A DNA stretch of 64,000 bases from Mariniflexile sp044335535 (GCF_044335535.1 NZ_JBIQVZ010000002.1:724473-788472); one strand, 5' to 3'; numbered from the stretch's first letter, positions 18,034 to 27,467 are shown. Notes: generated by a model from the sequence alone, not told the origin. A program made the numbers and translations.

Positions 18034-19989
18034 CTATTGGTTTTTTATTTGGGACTTTACATTTTTTAAAGCCTCTTGGTTTATTACTATTTTATATTTT
18101 TCTGCGAGTTCTTTTAGCCATTTTTCCTCTTTATATGCTTGATAATCGCTTATCACCAAACCTTTAGCTTCTTCTAATGTTTTTTGGGTTTCTGGCAACA
18201 CTTCTTTTACTTGAACTAAAACAAAAGCATTATTATGATTGTATATTTTAGATATTCCTTTTTTAAACTCAAAACCTTTTGGCAATGCTTGATGATTGAC
18301 ATCCATGGTATCTACCGTAAAGATAACGTCTATTTTATCATTACTATTTACAAGTGTTTTAATTTCTTGTAATGCCATCCCCTTTTTTAACAGTTTCGCT
18401 ACTTTTTTTAACGTTTTTTGGTCTTTTGAAGAAGCTACTACGGCATCTACACGTTTTGGTGTTAGATACTTGTTCTTATGTGAGTTGTAGTAATCTTGAA
18501 TTTCTAAAGAATCGGTTTTAGCCGTATTCCAAATGGTGGTTTCCATCAAATCGAACAATAATAATCCGTCTCTATATTCGGCAACCACATGGGCATATTC
18601 TTCGTTTTCGTTTTCAAGATTATCTTCTTGATATGTTACTAAACTCGTATTTAAAAACGCGTTATAATGTTTTAAAGCCAAGGTTTTAAAATCGGTTTTT
18701 GCAGCAGTATTACGTTGTACTGAAACTAAATAATCGCCAAAATCTTTATATATTAATTGCTTGTTTCCTATTTTAATCAGTGGTTTATCGGCGGTAAAAT
18801 CTTTAGGAAGTTGCCAAGTACTTTTAAAATAATCGGCATTCAAAATAGATGCAAAATACGCTAACGCAGGTTGTTTTTCTGGAATATTGTATTTTGTTTT
18901 AAGCTTAGTATATAAAGCTTCATCTATTAATTTAGAACGCTCATCACGCTTTACTTTTTGCTCCAATTCCTGTTTCATATCTTCAAAAGAGGCTATGTTT
19001 TTTTTGCCATACAATTTTACAATATGCCACCCGTATTGCGTTTTAAAAGGTTCGGAGACCTCGCCTATTTCATTTAAACCAAAAGCAGCACCCTCAAACT
19101 CATTGGAGTTTATTTGTCCGCTAGAAAATGGCGCTAACATACCACCATTTAGTGCTGAATTTGTATCATCTGAAAACTGTTTTGCCAAAGCTTCAAAATC
19201 TTCACCTTGTTTTAGTTTTTTATAAATATCCTGGATTCTATCTTCTGGTTTTTCAGCTAAGGAATCGCCTGGCTTTTCTACAACCATAATGTGTGCCACC
19301 GTACGTTCGCCTCTAGATTTTCTTTTGTCTTGCACATATACAATATGATACCCAAACCGAGTTCTAAACGGTTGTGAAATATCGCCAACTTTGGTATTGA
19401 ACGTAGCATTTTCAAACGGATAAACCATTCTAAAACCTGAAAAATAACCTAAATCTTCACCATAAACCGTTTGTCCGTTATGCACTTCTTGTCTTACTTT
19501 ATCAAAACCTTCTTTTAAAGCTCTATTACGCAAGTTTAAAATAGAATTATAAGCTGTCAAAGTATCGTTAGGATTTGCATTTTCTGGAATTTTTATTAAA
19601 ATATGTGATGCTTTTACATCATTAGAAATACGCTCGTATGCTTCTTCCACCAAGGCATCGGTTACTTTGGCATCTGTAATAAAACTTTTTGCCAACTGCT
19701 TTTTGTAACTGTCTAACTCGCGTATGTATGTTGGTTTTTCTTGAAGCTCTAAAGTTTTTGCCTCTTTTAACTTTAGTTTGTAGTTGGTAAAAAGCGACAG
19801 ATACTCATCCACATCTTTTTGGGATTCATCTTGAACTAAATCTAAATTTTTATTATAAACCCTTAAGAATTCTGAAACATAAACGGGCTCATCATCAATA
19901 CTGAACAATATTTCTTTATCAACAGATTGACCCTTAACATTTGTAATAAATACTGAAAAAATTAAAATAAGTAAATACTTAAAGTTCAT
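18034..19989 (-). CDS. SurA-like peptidyl-prolyl isomerase, first gene of the operon
   Basis: 651 residues from the ATG at 19989, which begins a normal signal peptide (MNFKYLLILIFSVFITNVKGQ). A longer frame to 20070 adds 27 hydrophobic residues and is unlikely. Two parvulin domains are visible: about 120-225 (VKASHILIKIPENANPNDT, GEDLGYFSGFRMVYPFENA, FGYHIVYVQDK) and about 230-340 (RTVAHIMVV, FGLNEIGEVSEPFKTQYGWH). A long C-terminal part resembles the SurA chaperone core plus a partial third domain. It is probably a periplasmic folding factor for outer-membrane and T9SS proteins (inference from family). Its stop abuts the GTG of the next gene. Confidence 0.9.
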   Translation of the reverse strand: MNFKYLLILIFSVFITNVKGQSVDKEILFSIDDEPVYVSEFLRVYNKNLDLVQDESQKDVDEYLSLFTNYKLKLKEAKTLELQEKPTYIRELDSYKKQLAKSFITDAKVTDALVEEAYERISNDVKASHILIKIPENANPNDTLTAYNSILNLRNRALKEGFDKVRQEVHNGQTVYGEDLGYFSGFRMVYPFENATFNTKVGDISQPFRTRFGYHIVYVQDKRKSRGERTVAHIMVVEKPGDSLAEKPEDRIQDIYKKLKQGEDFEALAKQFSDDTNSALNGGMLAPFSSGQINSNEFEGAAFGLNEIGEVSEPFKTQYGWHIVKLYGKKNIASFEDMKQELEQKVKRDERSKLIDEALYTKLKTKYNIPEKQPALAYFASILNADYFKSTWQLPKDFTADKPLIKIGNKQLIYKDFGDYLVSVQRNTAAKTDFKTLALKHYNAFLNTSLVTYQEDNLENENEEYAHVVAEYRDGLLLFDLMETTIWNTAKTDSLEIQDYYNSHKNKYLTPKRVDAVVASSKDQKTLKKVAKLLKKGMALQEIKTLVNSNDKIDVIFTVDTMDVNHQALPKGFEFKKGISKIYNHNNAFVLVQVKEVLPETQKTLEEAKGLVISDYQAYKEEKWLKELAEKYKIVINQEALKNVKSQIKNQ

Positions 19990-20143
19990 TTGAATAAAAT
20001 TTATATAATAGCACAAAAATAGCAATATAAAGCTATAATGCAAGTTGCTTTTAAAAACGATTAAAAACATAAAATATTTTCATTTTTGAAGCAGTGGACT
20101 CGTATATTTTTTTACCTTTCAATTATTAATTAGTGTCCGATTC

Positions 20144-20360
20144 AAGATTCAAGACCGCTTCGCTGAAAGAAAATAGAATATAGACAAGAGACAATAGAAG
20201 AATGTACGTAGACATAATGACAGCAAATTGATATTCAAATGTATGTTTGCATGTCTGTTTTTTGTAATCGTAAGTAACTAATTATTACAAAAAGCAAGGT
20301 CACAAATCAGTAATCTCTTTAAGTTTGCAGTGAACTGTAAAAGTTTAATCAAACAAGAAT
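20144..20360 (+). repeat. Right copy of the imperfect ~200-bp direct repeat
   Basis: Pairs with 14582-14780, with several runs of 12-20 identical bases. It occupies the divergent intergenic region between the prolyl-isomerase operon and the small gene at 20379, ending 18 bp before that ATG. Here the repeat may carry a promoter. Confidence 0.75.
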
Positions 20361-20378
20361 GTTTTTTTATTAAATACT

Positions 20379-20612
20379 ATGCGGAAATTAAAGCTAATAT
20401 GGGATTTTCATGGACCAGATGCCACTAAAATTGCACAACATCATGAAATTCATTTAAAAGAATACATCCTACTAGAAAAATTGGACATCACTATTACTGG
20501 CTTTGAAAATATAAGTGAAATACATGCCCTCGCTTATTTGGTTGTAGATGAAGTAAACATGAAACCCATTCGAGATGCTCTAAAACCACATAGAGGACAG
20601 GTTTATGTCTAA
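20379..20612 (+). CDS. Small conserved flavobacterial protein, function unknown
   Basis: 77 residues, acidic to neutral, no signal peptide. The sequence has RKLKLIWDFHGPDA at the start, a His-rich stretch (AQHHEIHLKEYI), and KPHRGQVYV at the end. From memory, similar short proteins occur in other Flavobacteriia; no function is known to me. The N-terminal Trp-Asp-Phe-x-Gly-Pro block and paired histidines could bind a metal, but that is a guess. The gene is alone on its strand, with the repeat copy immediately upstream. Confidence 0.75.
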   Translation: MRKLKLIWDFHGPDATKIAQHHEIHLKEYILLEKLDITITGFENISEIHALAYLVVDEVNMKPIRDALKPHRGQVYV

Positions 20613-20653
20613 AAATAAAGCTTTCGATATCTCAATGATACCTGTATTCAATC

Positions 20654-20672
20654 AAAAAATCAAGACGAGTTC
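20654..20672 (+). repeat. Solo degenerate end of the MITE-like element (copy F)
   Basis: AAAAAATCAAGACGAGTTC differs at two positions from the right terminal repeat of the long copies. No matching left end is nearby. Nothing else is recognised in the 176-bp gap before the transporter gene. Confidence 0.45.
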
Positions 20673-20788
20673 TAAATTAAAATCAAATTGAACCATCTAT
20701 TCTCACTTAAAAGAATAACCAATACCTGTAGCTTTGCTGTCTTGAAATTTTTTTCACCTAAACTTATCATTAAAAACATCAAGAGCTT

Positions 20789-21766
20789 TTGAAAATAAAA
20801 CTAGACGGATTTGTCTTGGCTATAATAGCCATTGTTATTACGGCTTATTTTTTTCCTAATTGGGGCAGTAAAAATAGCCCAATACCTTTAAACCTTATTG
20901 GAAGTATTGGGGTGTCATTAATTTTCTTTTTTTATGGATTAAAGATAAGTCCGGAAAAGATAAGAATAGGTTTAAAAAACTGGAGATTGCATCTCTTGGT
21001 GCAAACATCAAGCTTTATTTTATTTCCAATACTTGTTATGGGATTTTATCCGCTTATATCTAACGAAAACGACCATACAATCTGGTTGGCGTTTATGTTT
21101 TTGGCAGCACTTCCTTCAACAGTGTCATCATCTGTAGTTATGGTGTCTATTGCAAAGGGAAATATTCCGGCTGCTATATTTAACGCTAGTATTTCTGGAC
21201 TTATTGGAATTATTATCACACCTCTATGGATGGGGCTATTTTTACAGGAAACCACCACTAATTTCAACCTAGGAAGCATTTACTTAAAACTACTTACCGA
21301 AATTTTATTACCAGTAATTATTGGGATGTCTTTACAACGTTATTTAGGCGAATTTGTTAGGAAACATCTACGATATCTAACCTTATTTGATAAGGCCATC
21401 ATCTTACTTATCATTTATAAAAGTTTTGCTGAATCGTTTACAGAACATGTTTTTAACTCAGTTAACTTTTCGGATTTATTACTCATCCTGACTGCTGTTA
21501 TCGGGTTGTTTTTAGTCGTTTTTTTGATTATTAAACGGATTGCGAAATATTTAGGTTTTACTTTGGAAGATCGCATCACAGCACAATTTTGCGGTACCAA
21601 AAAATCGTTAGTACATGGTACCGTTTTTTCTAAAATACTATTTCAAAATACGGCATCGGTAGGTATCATATTGCTTCCGCTTATGCTATTTCATTTTATA
21701 CAGATATTCATAATCAGTATAATCGCAGCAAGGTTCGAAAGGCAAATTTCACCTTCTAAAAGTTAA
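20789..21766 (+). CDS. SBF-like (bile acid:sodium symporter family) transporter
   Basis: This 325-residue membrane protein has about ten hydrophobic helices. Recognisable blocks are IGSIGVSLIFFFYGLKIS, FMFLAALPSTVSSSVVMVSIA (the conserved PSTVSS crossover motif) and GTKKSLVHGTVFSKI (the GTKKS motif of the YfeH/SBF_like branch). The family moves organic anions with sodium, and the substrate here is unknown. The start is TTG at 20789; the frame has no ATG near the expected N-terminus, and MKIKLDGFVLAI fits the family. A long hairpin element follows its stop. Confidence 0.87.
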   Translation: MKIKLDGFVLAIIAIVITAYFFPNWGSKNSPIPLNLIGSIGVSLIFFFYGLKISPEKIRIGLKNWRLHLLVQTSSFILFPILVMGFYPLISNENDHTIWLAFMFLAALPSTVSSSVVMVSIAKGNIPAAIFNASISGLIGIIITPLWMGLFLQETTTNFNLGSIYLKLLTEILLPVIIGMSLQRYLGEFVRKHLRYLTLFDKAIILLIIYKSFAESFTEHVFNSVNFSDLLLILTAVIGLFLVVFLIIKRIAKYLGFTLEDRITAQFCGTKKSLVHGTVFSKILFQNTASVGIILLPLMLFHFIQIFIISIIAARFERQISPSKS

Positions 21767-21845
21767 TCGAATTTAATATTTAACTTGGTTTAATTTAATA
21801 TACAAACAACAATTTCAAGGCGAAACTATTCAAAAAAAAAGCTAT

Positions 21846-21959
21846 CTAAAAAGTCTAGTTCTATGTCATATTGAGCTTGTCGAAATATTTTAACTACCGA
21901 TAATCAATATCGGTTTCGACAAGCTCAACCTGACAAATTAAATTTAAAGGACTTTTTAG
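21846..21959. repeat. REP-like long hairpin between convergent genes
   Basis: Outer arms CTAAAAAGTC (21846-21855) and GACTTTTTAG (21950-21959). Inner imperfect arms at 21864-21885 and 21914-21935 contain TTGAGCTTGTCGAAA and its complement. The TTCGACAAGCTCA motif is a common intergenic repeat in flavobacteria. It lies between the transporter (+) and guaB (-) and probably acts as a terminator for both. Confidence 0.75.
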
Positions 21960-21988
21960 ACAGCCTCTTTTAATTTTTATCAATAAAC

Positions 21989-23461
21989 CTATCTGGAATA
22001 ATTAGGTGATTCTTTGGTAATGGTTACATCGTGTGGGTGGCTTTCGTTAATACCACTCGCTGTAATTTTTATAAACCGACCTGTTTCTTTTAAAGTCGCA
22101 ATATCTTTAGCACCACAATAGCCCATGCCTGCACGCAAACCACCAATAAACTGATGGATGCTTTCGTATAAATCGCCTTTGTAAGGTACGCGACCTACAA
22201 TACCTTCTGGCACTAATTTCTTAATATCGTCTTCAACATCTTGGAAATAACGGTCTTTACTCCCTTCTTTCATCGCTTCCACAGACCCCATCCCACGATA
22301 TGATTTAAACTTTCTGCCTTCATAAATAATCGTCTCTCCTGGCGATTCTTTAGTTCCTGCTAATAGCGACCCTAACATCACAGTATCTGCTCCTGCAGCA
22401 ATGGCCTTAGGAATATCACCTGTATAACGAATTCCACCGTCGGCAATTACCGGAACTCCCGTCCCTTTTATAGCCGCAGCTACTTCTAAAACTGCTGAAA
22501 ACTGAGGAAAACCAACGCCTGCAACCACACGTGTTGTACAAATAGATCCTGGACCAATACCTACTTTTACGGCATCGGCTCCTGCTTCTACTAAATACTT
22601 CGCTGCTGCTCCTGTAGCAATGTTACCAACAATAACATCTAAATTAGGAAACTTCGCTTTAATGTCTTTTAATACACCAACCACACCTTTGGTATGTCCA
22701 TGTGCGGTATCAATCACCACCGCATCAACACCGGCATTTACCAAAGCTTCGGCTCTATCAATCGCATCGCCCGTAACGCCAATAGCCGCAGCTACACGCA
22801 AACGCCCATATTGGTCTTTATTGGCCATAGGTTTTTGACTCAATTTTGTGATATCTCTAAACGTAATTAAACCCGATAGTTTGTAATGGTCGTCAACAAT
22901 AAGTAGCTTTTCGATTTTATGTTGTTGAAGTATTTTTTCGGCATCTTTTAAAGAGGTTCCAACGGCAGCAGTTACTAAGTTTTCACTAGTCATCACCTCA
23001 ACTATGGGACGCTTTTTATCGTGCTCAAAACGTAAATCACGGTTGGTTACAATACCTTTTAGCGTTCCATTTTCATCTACAATAGGAATCCCACCAATAC
23101 CGTATTCAGCCATCGCTTTTTTGGCGTCGTTTACTATGGCCGTAAGTGGCAAAGTTACTGGGTCTATAATCATCCCACTTTCAGCACGTTTTACTTTTCT
23201 AACTTTTAAAGCCTGAGCTTCAATAGTCATGTTTTTGTGCAATACACCAATACCACCTTCTTGCGCCATGGCAATAGCCATTTTGCTTTCGGTAACGGTA
23301 TCCATAGCTGCCGAAATAATAGGCACGTTTATGGTAATGTTACGTGTAAATTTTGTTTGAATATTAACTTCGCGTGGAAGTACTTCTGAATATGCTGGAA
23401 CTAGTAGAACGTCATCATAGGTTAACCCTTCTCCTAGAATTTTATTTTGATGTGCAGTCAT
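21989..23461 (-). CDS. guaB: IMP dehydrogenase
   Basis: This 490-residue enzyme oxidises IMP to XMP with NAD+, the committed step of GMP synthesis. The TIM barrel is interrupted by two CBS domains (about 95-215; GIPIVDENGTLKGIVTNRDL, KLLIVDDHYKLSGLITFRDI). Catalytic motifs: NAGVDAVVIDTAHGH, the active-site loop GPGSICTTRVVAGVG, the phosphate loop ADGGIRYTGD, and the flap YRGMGSVEAM. The ATG at 23461 gives MTAHQNKILGEGLTYDDVLL, the standard start. The upstream in-frame extension to 23590 is translated repeat DNA. Confidence 0.96.
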   Translation of the reverse strand: MTAHQNKILGEGLTYDDVLLVPAYSEVLPREVNIQTKFTRNITINVPIISAAMDTVTESKMAIAMAQEGGIGVLHKNMTIEAQALKVRKVKRAESGMIIDPVTLPLTAIVNDAKKAMAEYGIGGIPIVDENGTLKGIVTNRDLRFEHDKKRPIVEVMTSENLVTAAVGTSLKDAEKILQQHKIEKLLIVDDHYKLSGLITFRDITKLSQKPMANKDQYGRLRVAAAIGVTGDAIDRAEALVNAGVDAVVIDTAHGHTKGVVGVLKDIKAKFPNLDVIVGNIATGAAAKYLVEAGADAVKVGIGPGSICTTRVVAGVGFPQFSAVLEVAAAIKGTGVPVIADGGIRYTGDIPKAIAAGADTVMLGSLLAGTKESPGETIIYEGRKFKSYRGMGSVEAMKEGSKDRYFQDVEDDIKKLVPEGIVGRVPYKGDLYESIHQFIGGLRAGMGYCGAKDIATLKETGRFIKITASGINESHPHDVTITKESPNYSR

Positions 23462-23464
23462 GAT

Positions 23465-23495
23465 GCAATTATGATTATAATTGCGTGCAAATATA
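23465..23495 (-). promoter_or_regulatory. guaB promoter box and leader hairpin
   Basis: On the minus strand the -7 box TATATTTG lies at 23495-23488. Just downstream, a palindrome with 8-bp arms GCAATTAT / ATAATTGC (23465-23484, 4-nt centre) ends 3 bp before the guaB ATG. It would sit over the ribosome-binding region or act as an operator. Confidence 0.5.
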
Positions 23496-23538
23496 CACAT
23501 TTTTTTCTGTTTGAATTGCGTAAAACCAAAAGAATAAG

Positions 23539-23740
23539 TGAACTCATCTTGATTTTTTCTATTTCCTAAAACCTGCCTGCCGGCAGGCATGAATGGCTAA
23601 AACTTATCCATATTTCGTTACTTTTTTTATGTGTAGCGATGCTATGCCTTGCAAGAAGCGCTTCATCTGTACAAATTTTATCTCATTCCTGCCTGCCGGC
23701 AGGCAGGTTCGGTTAAAAACAAAAAGTCAAGATGAGTTCA
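23539..23740 (+). repeat. MITE-like element, copy A (202 bp)
   Basis: Left end TGAACTCATCTTGATTTTT, right end AAAAAGTCAAGATGAGTTCA: 19-bp terminal inverted repeats with one mismatch. The internal sequence matches copies B and C (blocks GTGTAGCGATGCT, CATCTGTACAAATTT, TCGGTTAAAAAC). The 20-bp palindrome CCTGCCTGCCGGCAGGCAGG is present near the left end, with one mismatch at its right edge. Only in this copy, a second perfect unit sits at 23688-23707, splitting TCTCATT from TTCGG. It carries no transposase gene; the frames through it look like noise. Confidence 0.85.
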
Positions 23741-23753
23741 TAACAACAACAAA

Positions 23754-24464
23754 TTATCGGTTGGTATCTTCAAAATACCTCCTAAGTGTGTTTAAAGCGT
23801 ACTCATACCGGATGTCTTTATTGGTCAAATCGCCTGTAAATCGAATCGCTTTTGGGACAAATATGCCATACAAACACTTGCCTTTTAAAATATTTTCCAT
23901 CTTTTTTAAACTATGGGAATCGATGTTATCAATAATAGCATCAACCCAAACATACTGCTCTTTGTACAAAATATCTTTATCCCATTGTAAACCAGCTTCT
24001 CCATTTAAAACATCTGTTGATTTAAATAGGGTGTTTATTTCGGGAAATGAATTTTCAAAAACAGACTCGCTGCAACTATTGGCATAGGTCATCATCTTTT
24101 TATTCACAAAAATGACATTTGGAAACGTTTCCATAGTGCATAATTTGCTGGAAACAAAATGCACCATTTTAAACCAAACAACTTGGTGTCCTTGTTTTTC
24201 AACTTCAGCATTTGCCCATTTGTAAAAATCTTTGCGCTCTGCAATGGTGGTGTACTCTTGGGGTAGATTGTTCTCTAAATTAAAAGCATTGGCAAGTCTC
24301 CAAACAGCTGTGTTGTTTATTCTATCAGATTTTAACCAATCGGAAGGCAACAGGGTTTCCTTATGGGTGGTTTTATGGTAGACTCTTAAACTTTTCCATT
24401 CCTTTGCATTGACAGATAGGCTTGAAACAAGCAGAAATAAAAAATAATATATTTTAAAATTCAT
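23754..24464 (-). CDS. Exported protein of unknown function
   Basis: 236 residues from the ATG at 24464, with a clear signal peptide (MNFKIYYFLFLLVSSLSVNA). The mature protein has no membrane segment. Notable blocks are EWKSLRVYHKTTHKETLLPSDWL, VWRLANAFNLENNL and ISEC-free stretches rich in aromatics. I do not recognise a catalytic motif, although similar Flavobacteriaceae proteins exist in my memory under vague names. The start ATG lies inside the terminal repeat of MITE-like copy B (AAAGTCAAGATG), and a second in-frame ATG 5 codons upstream is also in the element. It ends 13 bp from copy A, so repeat copies lie at both ends. Confidence 0.75.
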   Translation of the reverse strand: MNFKIYYFLFLLVSSLSVNAKEWKSLRVYHKTTHKETLLPSDWLKSDRINNTAVWRLANAFNLENNLPQEYTTIAERKDFYKWANAEVEKQGHQVVWFKMVHFVSSKLCTMETFPNVIFVNKKMMTYANSCSESVFENSFPEINTLFKSTDVLNGEAGLQWDKDILYKEQYVWVDAIIDNIDSHSLKKMENILKGKCLYGIFVPKAIRFTGDLTNKDIRYEYALNTLRRYFEDTNR

Positions 24465-24635
24465 CTTGACTTTATCCATTTCCTGAAAACCTGCCTGCCG
24501 GCAGGCAGGAATGGTAAAATTTATTCATATTTAGTTACTCTTTTTTATGTGTAGCGATGCTGCCTTGCAAAAAGTGCCTCATCTGTACAAATTTCATCTC
24601 ATTTTCGGTTAAAAACAAAAAATCAAGATGAGTTC
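24458..24635 (+). repeat. MITE-like element, copy B (178 bp)
   Basis: Left end is degenerate (AAATTCATCTTGACTTTAT); right end is AAAAAATCAAGATGAGTTC. It holds the perfect 20-bp palindrome near the left end and the same internal blocks as copies A and C. The left end overlaps the start codon of the exported-protein gene on the minus strand. Confidence 0.85.
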
Positions 24636-24706
24636 TCTCATAATTGTATAAAACTACAAGAAAATACTATTCAAATATCTCATCATTTAATTTTTTTCCT
24701 AGAATC

Positions 24707-27457
24707 TTAAGGTCTTCTAAAACCGCCGCCGGATCTGTTTTGGTATCTATCACCCATATTCATATTTTGACCTGCAAATCGTCCAAATTTATAAACAAAG
24801 GTTAGCATAAAGTATTGTTCTAATATTTTATTCTCTACATCTTGAATAGCCGTTTCAGAAACGGACCTATTATAGCCATTATTTTTCCCTAAAATATCAT
24901 AGCCAACTGCTGTTAAAGTTGCTTTATTGTCCCATAGCTGCACTCCTAAGCCTGCATTCCAAAAAACAGCAGCTCCATCAAAATCATCACCCACCCTACT
25001 GTTATATCGGTACGATACTTTATTAGTAAAAAAGGCATCTTTTAGAAAAAACACAGAAGATTCCAACCTTAAATTCTGTACAAAATAATCGTTATCGTTA
25101 TATGTATTGGTATCGTATTTAGTATGAGTCATCTCATAACTGTAAGATGTACTTATATCTATTTTCTTGTTATGTGAATAACTTAATGACAGCGATGGTC
25201 TAAGCGTATTCGTTTTTGTTGTGAATCTTACAGTATTTTGAATGGATTTAATGTTTCTATAATCGCCATGAAACCTTAAATTGATATTGAAATTATTTTT
25301 TTTGCTGAAATATGATTTTGAAATAGCCGTATTTCCCGAAACACGATAATCACCATTTATATTTTCGTAGGTTGTATAGCGTATTAAATCTGAATCTGTT
25401 ATGGTCGAATTAATAATTTTGTCTTGTACAAATTCAGCATTGGCATTTGCTGTAACATTAATATTATTAAATGCTATGTTGTTTTGGTATCTTAGACCAA
25501 CCTCATGGCTCACGGCTGGCTCTAAAAAAGGGTTTCCGGTTCTTATATTGGTTATATTACTAACATCGGCAATGGGCTGTAATTGGCTAATGGATGGTAG
25601 GTTAACATTTTGGTCGTAATCCAAAGTGATATTTTTATAGCCTTTTTCATCACGATAGCGTATTCTACCAGAATAGGTTACATATTCAAACTCATTTTTA
25701 AAATTACGTGCGTTAATAATATGGTCTTTATAATTTCTAAATGTATTGGTATAAGAACCATTCACTTCAAAACGAAATTCCTTATAATCGTATCGCAGTC
25801 CTAATGTTGGTCTAATGGTGGTAGCGATGTATCGACTATCTACGCTTATTTGATTGTTAAAACTCGTATAGTCGGCATCATTTTCATCAAAATCATAAAT
25901 AAATTTTTCGTCCTTTTGACTGTTTACCGTGGCACTGTACCTTGGTATGATTCTAAAATTGGTTAATAACTCTTTGCTCCATCTGGCATTTAAATTTATT
26001 CTTGCTCCCGAATTATTGGTATTTGAGATTTGGTCTTGCACGACATTGGTACTGCTGCTTTCAAAATCATTTCCAGAATAGTTTGAACCCTCAGCATCTT
26101 GCTTATCGAATGCGGTACTAAACCCTATATTAAAGTAATCTCTTTTTTTACCAACTCTTGAGGTGACACTAAAATCGTTATTAAAATTATAACTTGAGCT
26201 GCTCGAATTACTTTCAGAAAAATAAGTACCTACTAAATCACCATTGGCATATTCAGAAATTCGGTTTACCGTTGAAAAAGAGTCATTATTTGAGGTATTA
26301 AAATTGGTGACATTAGATAATTGCACATGGTTTCTAGAGCTTTTGTTTTTGGGTTTAATAAGAAATTTTAAATCTGACCCCACATCATGCCTATCGGAAT
26401 TGTTAAAACCTCTACTAGTCGCATTGGTTATATAATTTAAATCGGGCAGGAAATTCTCTGTATAACTTTTTTGTGCCCTATCGGTGCTTTGGTTACTGTA
26501 TCTATAATCGGCATTTACACGGGTTTCGTTCCATTTTCCTTTAGAAAAATTAGCACCTAAAAAATCGGATTCTATATAGCCATTACTGGAATCGGCATCG
26601 GGCAACGAATTAAAACCTTTGGACATATTTATGTTGTTTGTCCCCATAATAATGCCTAATTGCTTGCCATCAATAAGCTGAAATAGATTGGCATTGGCTT
26701 GGTATTTTTTATCGGTGCCATAGCCCAAATTGACATCGCCAAAATAGGCTTTATTCTGTCCTTTCTTTATTTTCAGGTTTATTTCTTTAGTACCTGAATC
26801 AGATTCTTCTCCTGTAAATTTTTGCATATCGGTTTTATAATCGGTTACCTGAACTTTACTAACAGCATTACTAGGGATATTCTTTAGAGCAATAGCACCA
26901 TTCTTTTCTCCAAAAAACCGCATCCCATCGACATTAATAGCCTCTACTTCAACCCCATTGACCGTAATGATGCCATCTAAATCTACTTCAACACCTGGTA
27001 ATTTTTTTAATAAATCTTCCACCTTATCATTTGGCATGGTTTTAAAACTATCGGCATGATATTCTATAGTGTCTTTTTTGATTAAAATAGGAGGCGCTTT
27101 CCCGATGATGGACACCACACTTAATTCTTCAACCTGATCTTCTAACGTCAGACTTCCTAAGTTTAATTGCTTGCCCGTAGGCACATCGATGTCTTTTTTA
27201 AATGGCTTATAACCCATATAGGCAATATTGAAAATAGCCTTGGAATCGTTCTCGGTATTTACCTGTAATGAAAACTCGCCATTTTTATTTGTAATACCAT
27301 AAGATATGGGAATACTGTCTTTGATACTTTGGAGATATACCGTAGCGCCTTCTAAAACATGAGCGTTTTGGTCTTTAACAATACCTTCTAAAGTGAATTT
27401 TTGTGCAAATAATGTTGTTGAAATAAATAACGACAGTACTACTACTAATTTTTTCAA
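24707..27457 (-). CDS. TonB-dependent-receptor-like outer-membrane beta-barrel protein
   Basis: A 916-residue protein with signal peptide (KKLVVVLSLFISTTLFAQ) and an N-terminal carboxypeptidase-regulatory-like beta-sandwich (about 20-105; LEGIVKDQNAHVLEGATVYL, GYKPFKKDI). Then comes a plug-like domain with DTIEYHADSFKTMPNDKVEDLLKKLPGVEVD, followed by a long barrel of alternating strands ending in FMLTFVYKFGRF and a Gly/Arg-rich tail. This layout is the OMP_b-brl_3 type common in Bacteroidota; the substrate is unknown. The tail after the last barrel strand (GDRYQNRSGGGFRRP) is polar. The start is TTG at 27457, the only start codon that gives the signal peptide. Confidence 0.87.
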   Translation of the reverse strand: MKKLVVVLSLFISTTLFAQKFTLEGIVKDQNAHVLEGATVYLQSIKDSIPISYGITNKNGEFSLQVNTENDSKAIFNIAYMGYKPFKKDIDVPTGKQLNLGSLTLEDQVEELSVVSIIGKAPPILIKKDTIEYHADSFKTMPNDKVEDLLKKLPGVEVDLDGIITVNGVEVEAINVDGMRFFGEKNGAIALKNIPSNAVSKVQVTDYKTDMQKFTGEESDSGTKEINLKIKKGQNKAYFGDVNLGYGTDKKYQANANLFQLIDGKQLGIIMGTNNINMSKGFNSLPDADSSNGYIESDFLGANFSKGKWNETRVNADYRYSNQSTDRAQKSYTENFLPDLNYITNATSRGFNNSDRHDVGSDLKFLIKPKNKSSRNHVQLSNVTNFNTSNNDSFSTVNRISEYANGDLVGTYFSESNSSSSSYNFNNDFSVTSRVGKKRDYFNIGFSTAFDKQDAEGSNYSGNDFESSSTNVVQDQISNTNNSGARINLNARWSKELLTNFRIIPRYSATVNSQKDEKFIYDFDENDADYTSFNNQISVDSRYIATTIRPTLGLRYDYKEFRFEVNGSYTNTFRNYKDHIINARNFKNEFEYVTYSGRIRYRDEKGYKNITLDYDQNVNLPSISQLQPIADVSNITNIRTGNPFLEPAVSHEVGLRYQNNIAFNNINVTANANAEFVQDKIINSTITDSDLIRYTTYENINGDYRVSGNTAISKSYFSKKNNFNINLRFHGDYRNIKSIQNTVRFTTKTNTLRPSLSLSYSHNKKIDISTSYSYEMTHTKYDTNTYNDNDYFVQNLRLESSVFFLKDAFFTNKVSYRYNSRVGDDFDGAAVFWNAGLGVQLWDNKATLTAVGYDILGKNNGYNRSVSETAIQDVENKILEQYFMLTFVYKFGRFAGQNMNMGDRYQNRSGGGFRRP

Positions 27458-27467
27458 TGTGGTTTTT

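Noticed and set aside
14807..19989. The prolyl-isomerase/MoxR operon as a new system
   Set aside because: SurA-like proteins beside a MoxR ATPase are a usual arrangement in Bacteroidota; only the flanking repeats are unusual.
23593..24087. A 164-codon plus-strand frame across MITE-like copy A
   Set aside because: The first half translates repeat DNA, including the palindrome, and the second half is antisense to the exported-protein gene.
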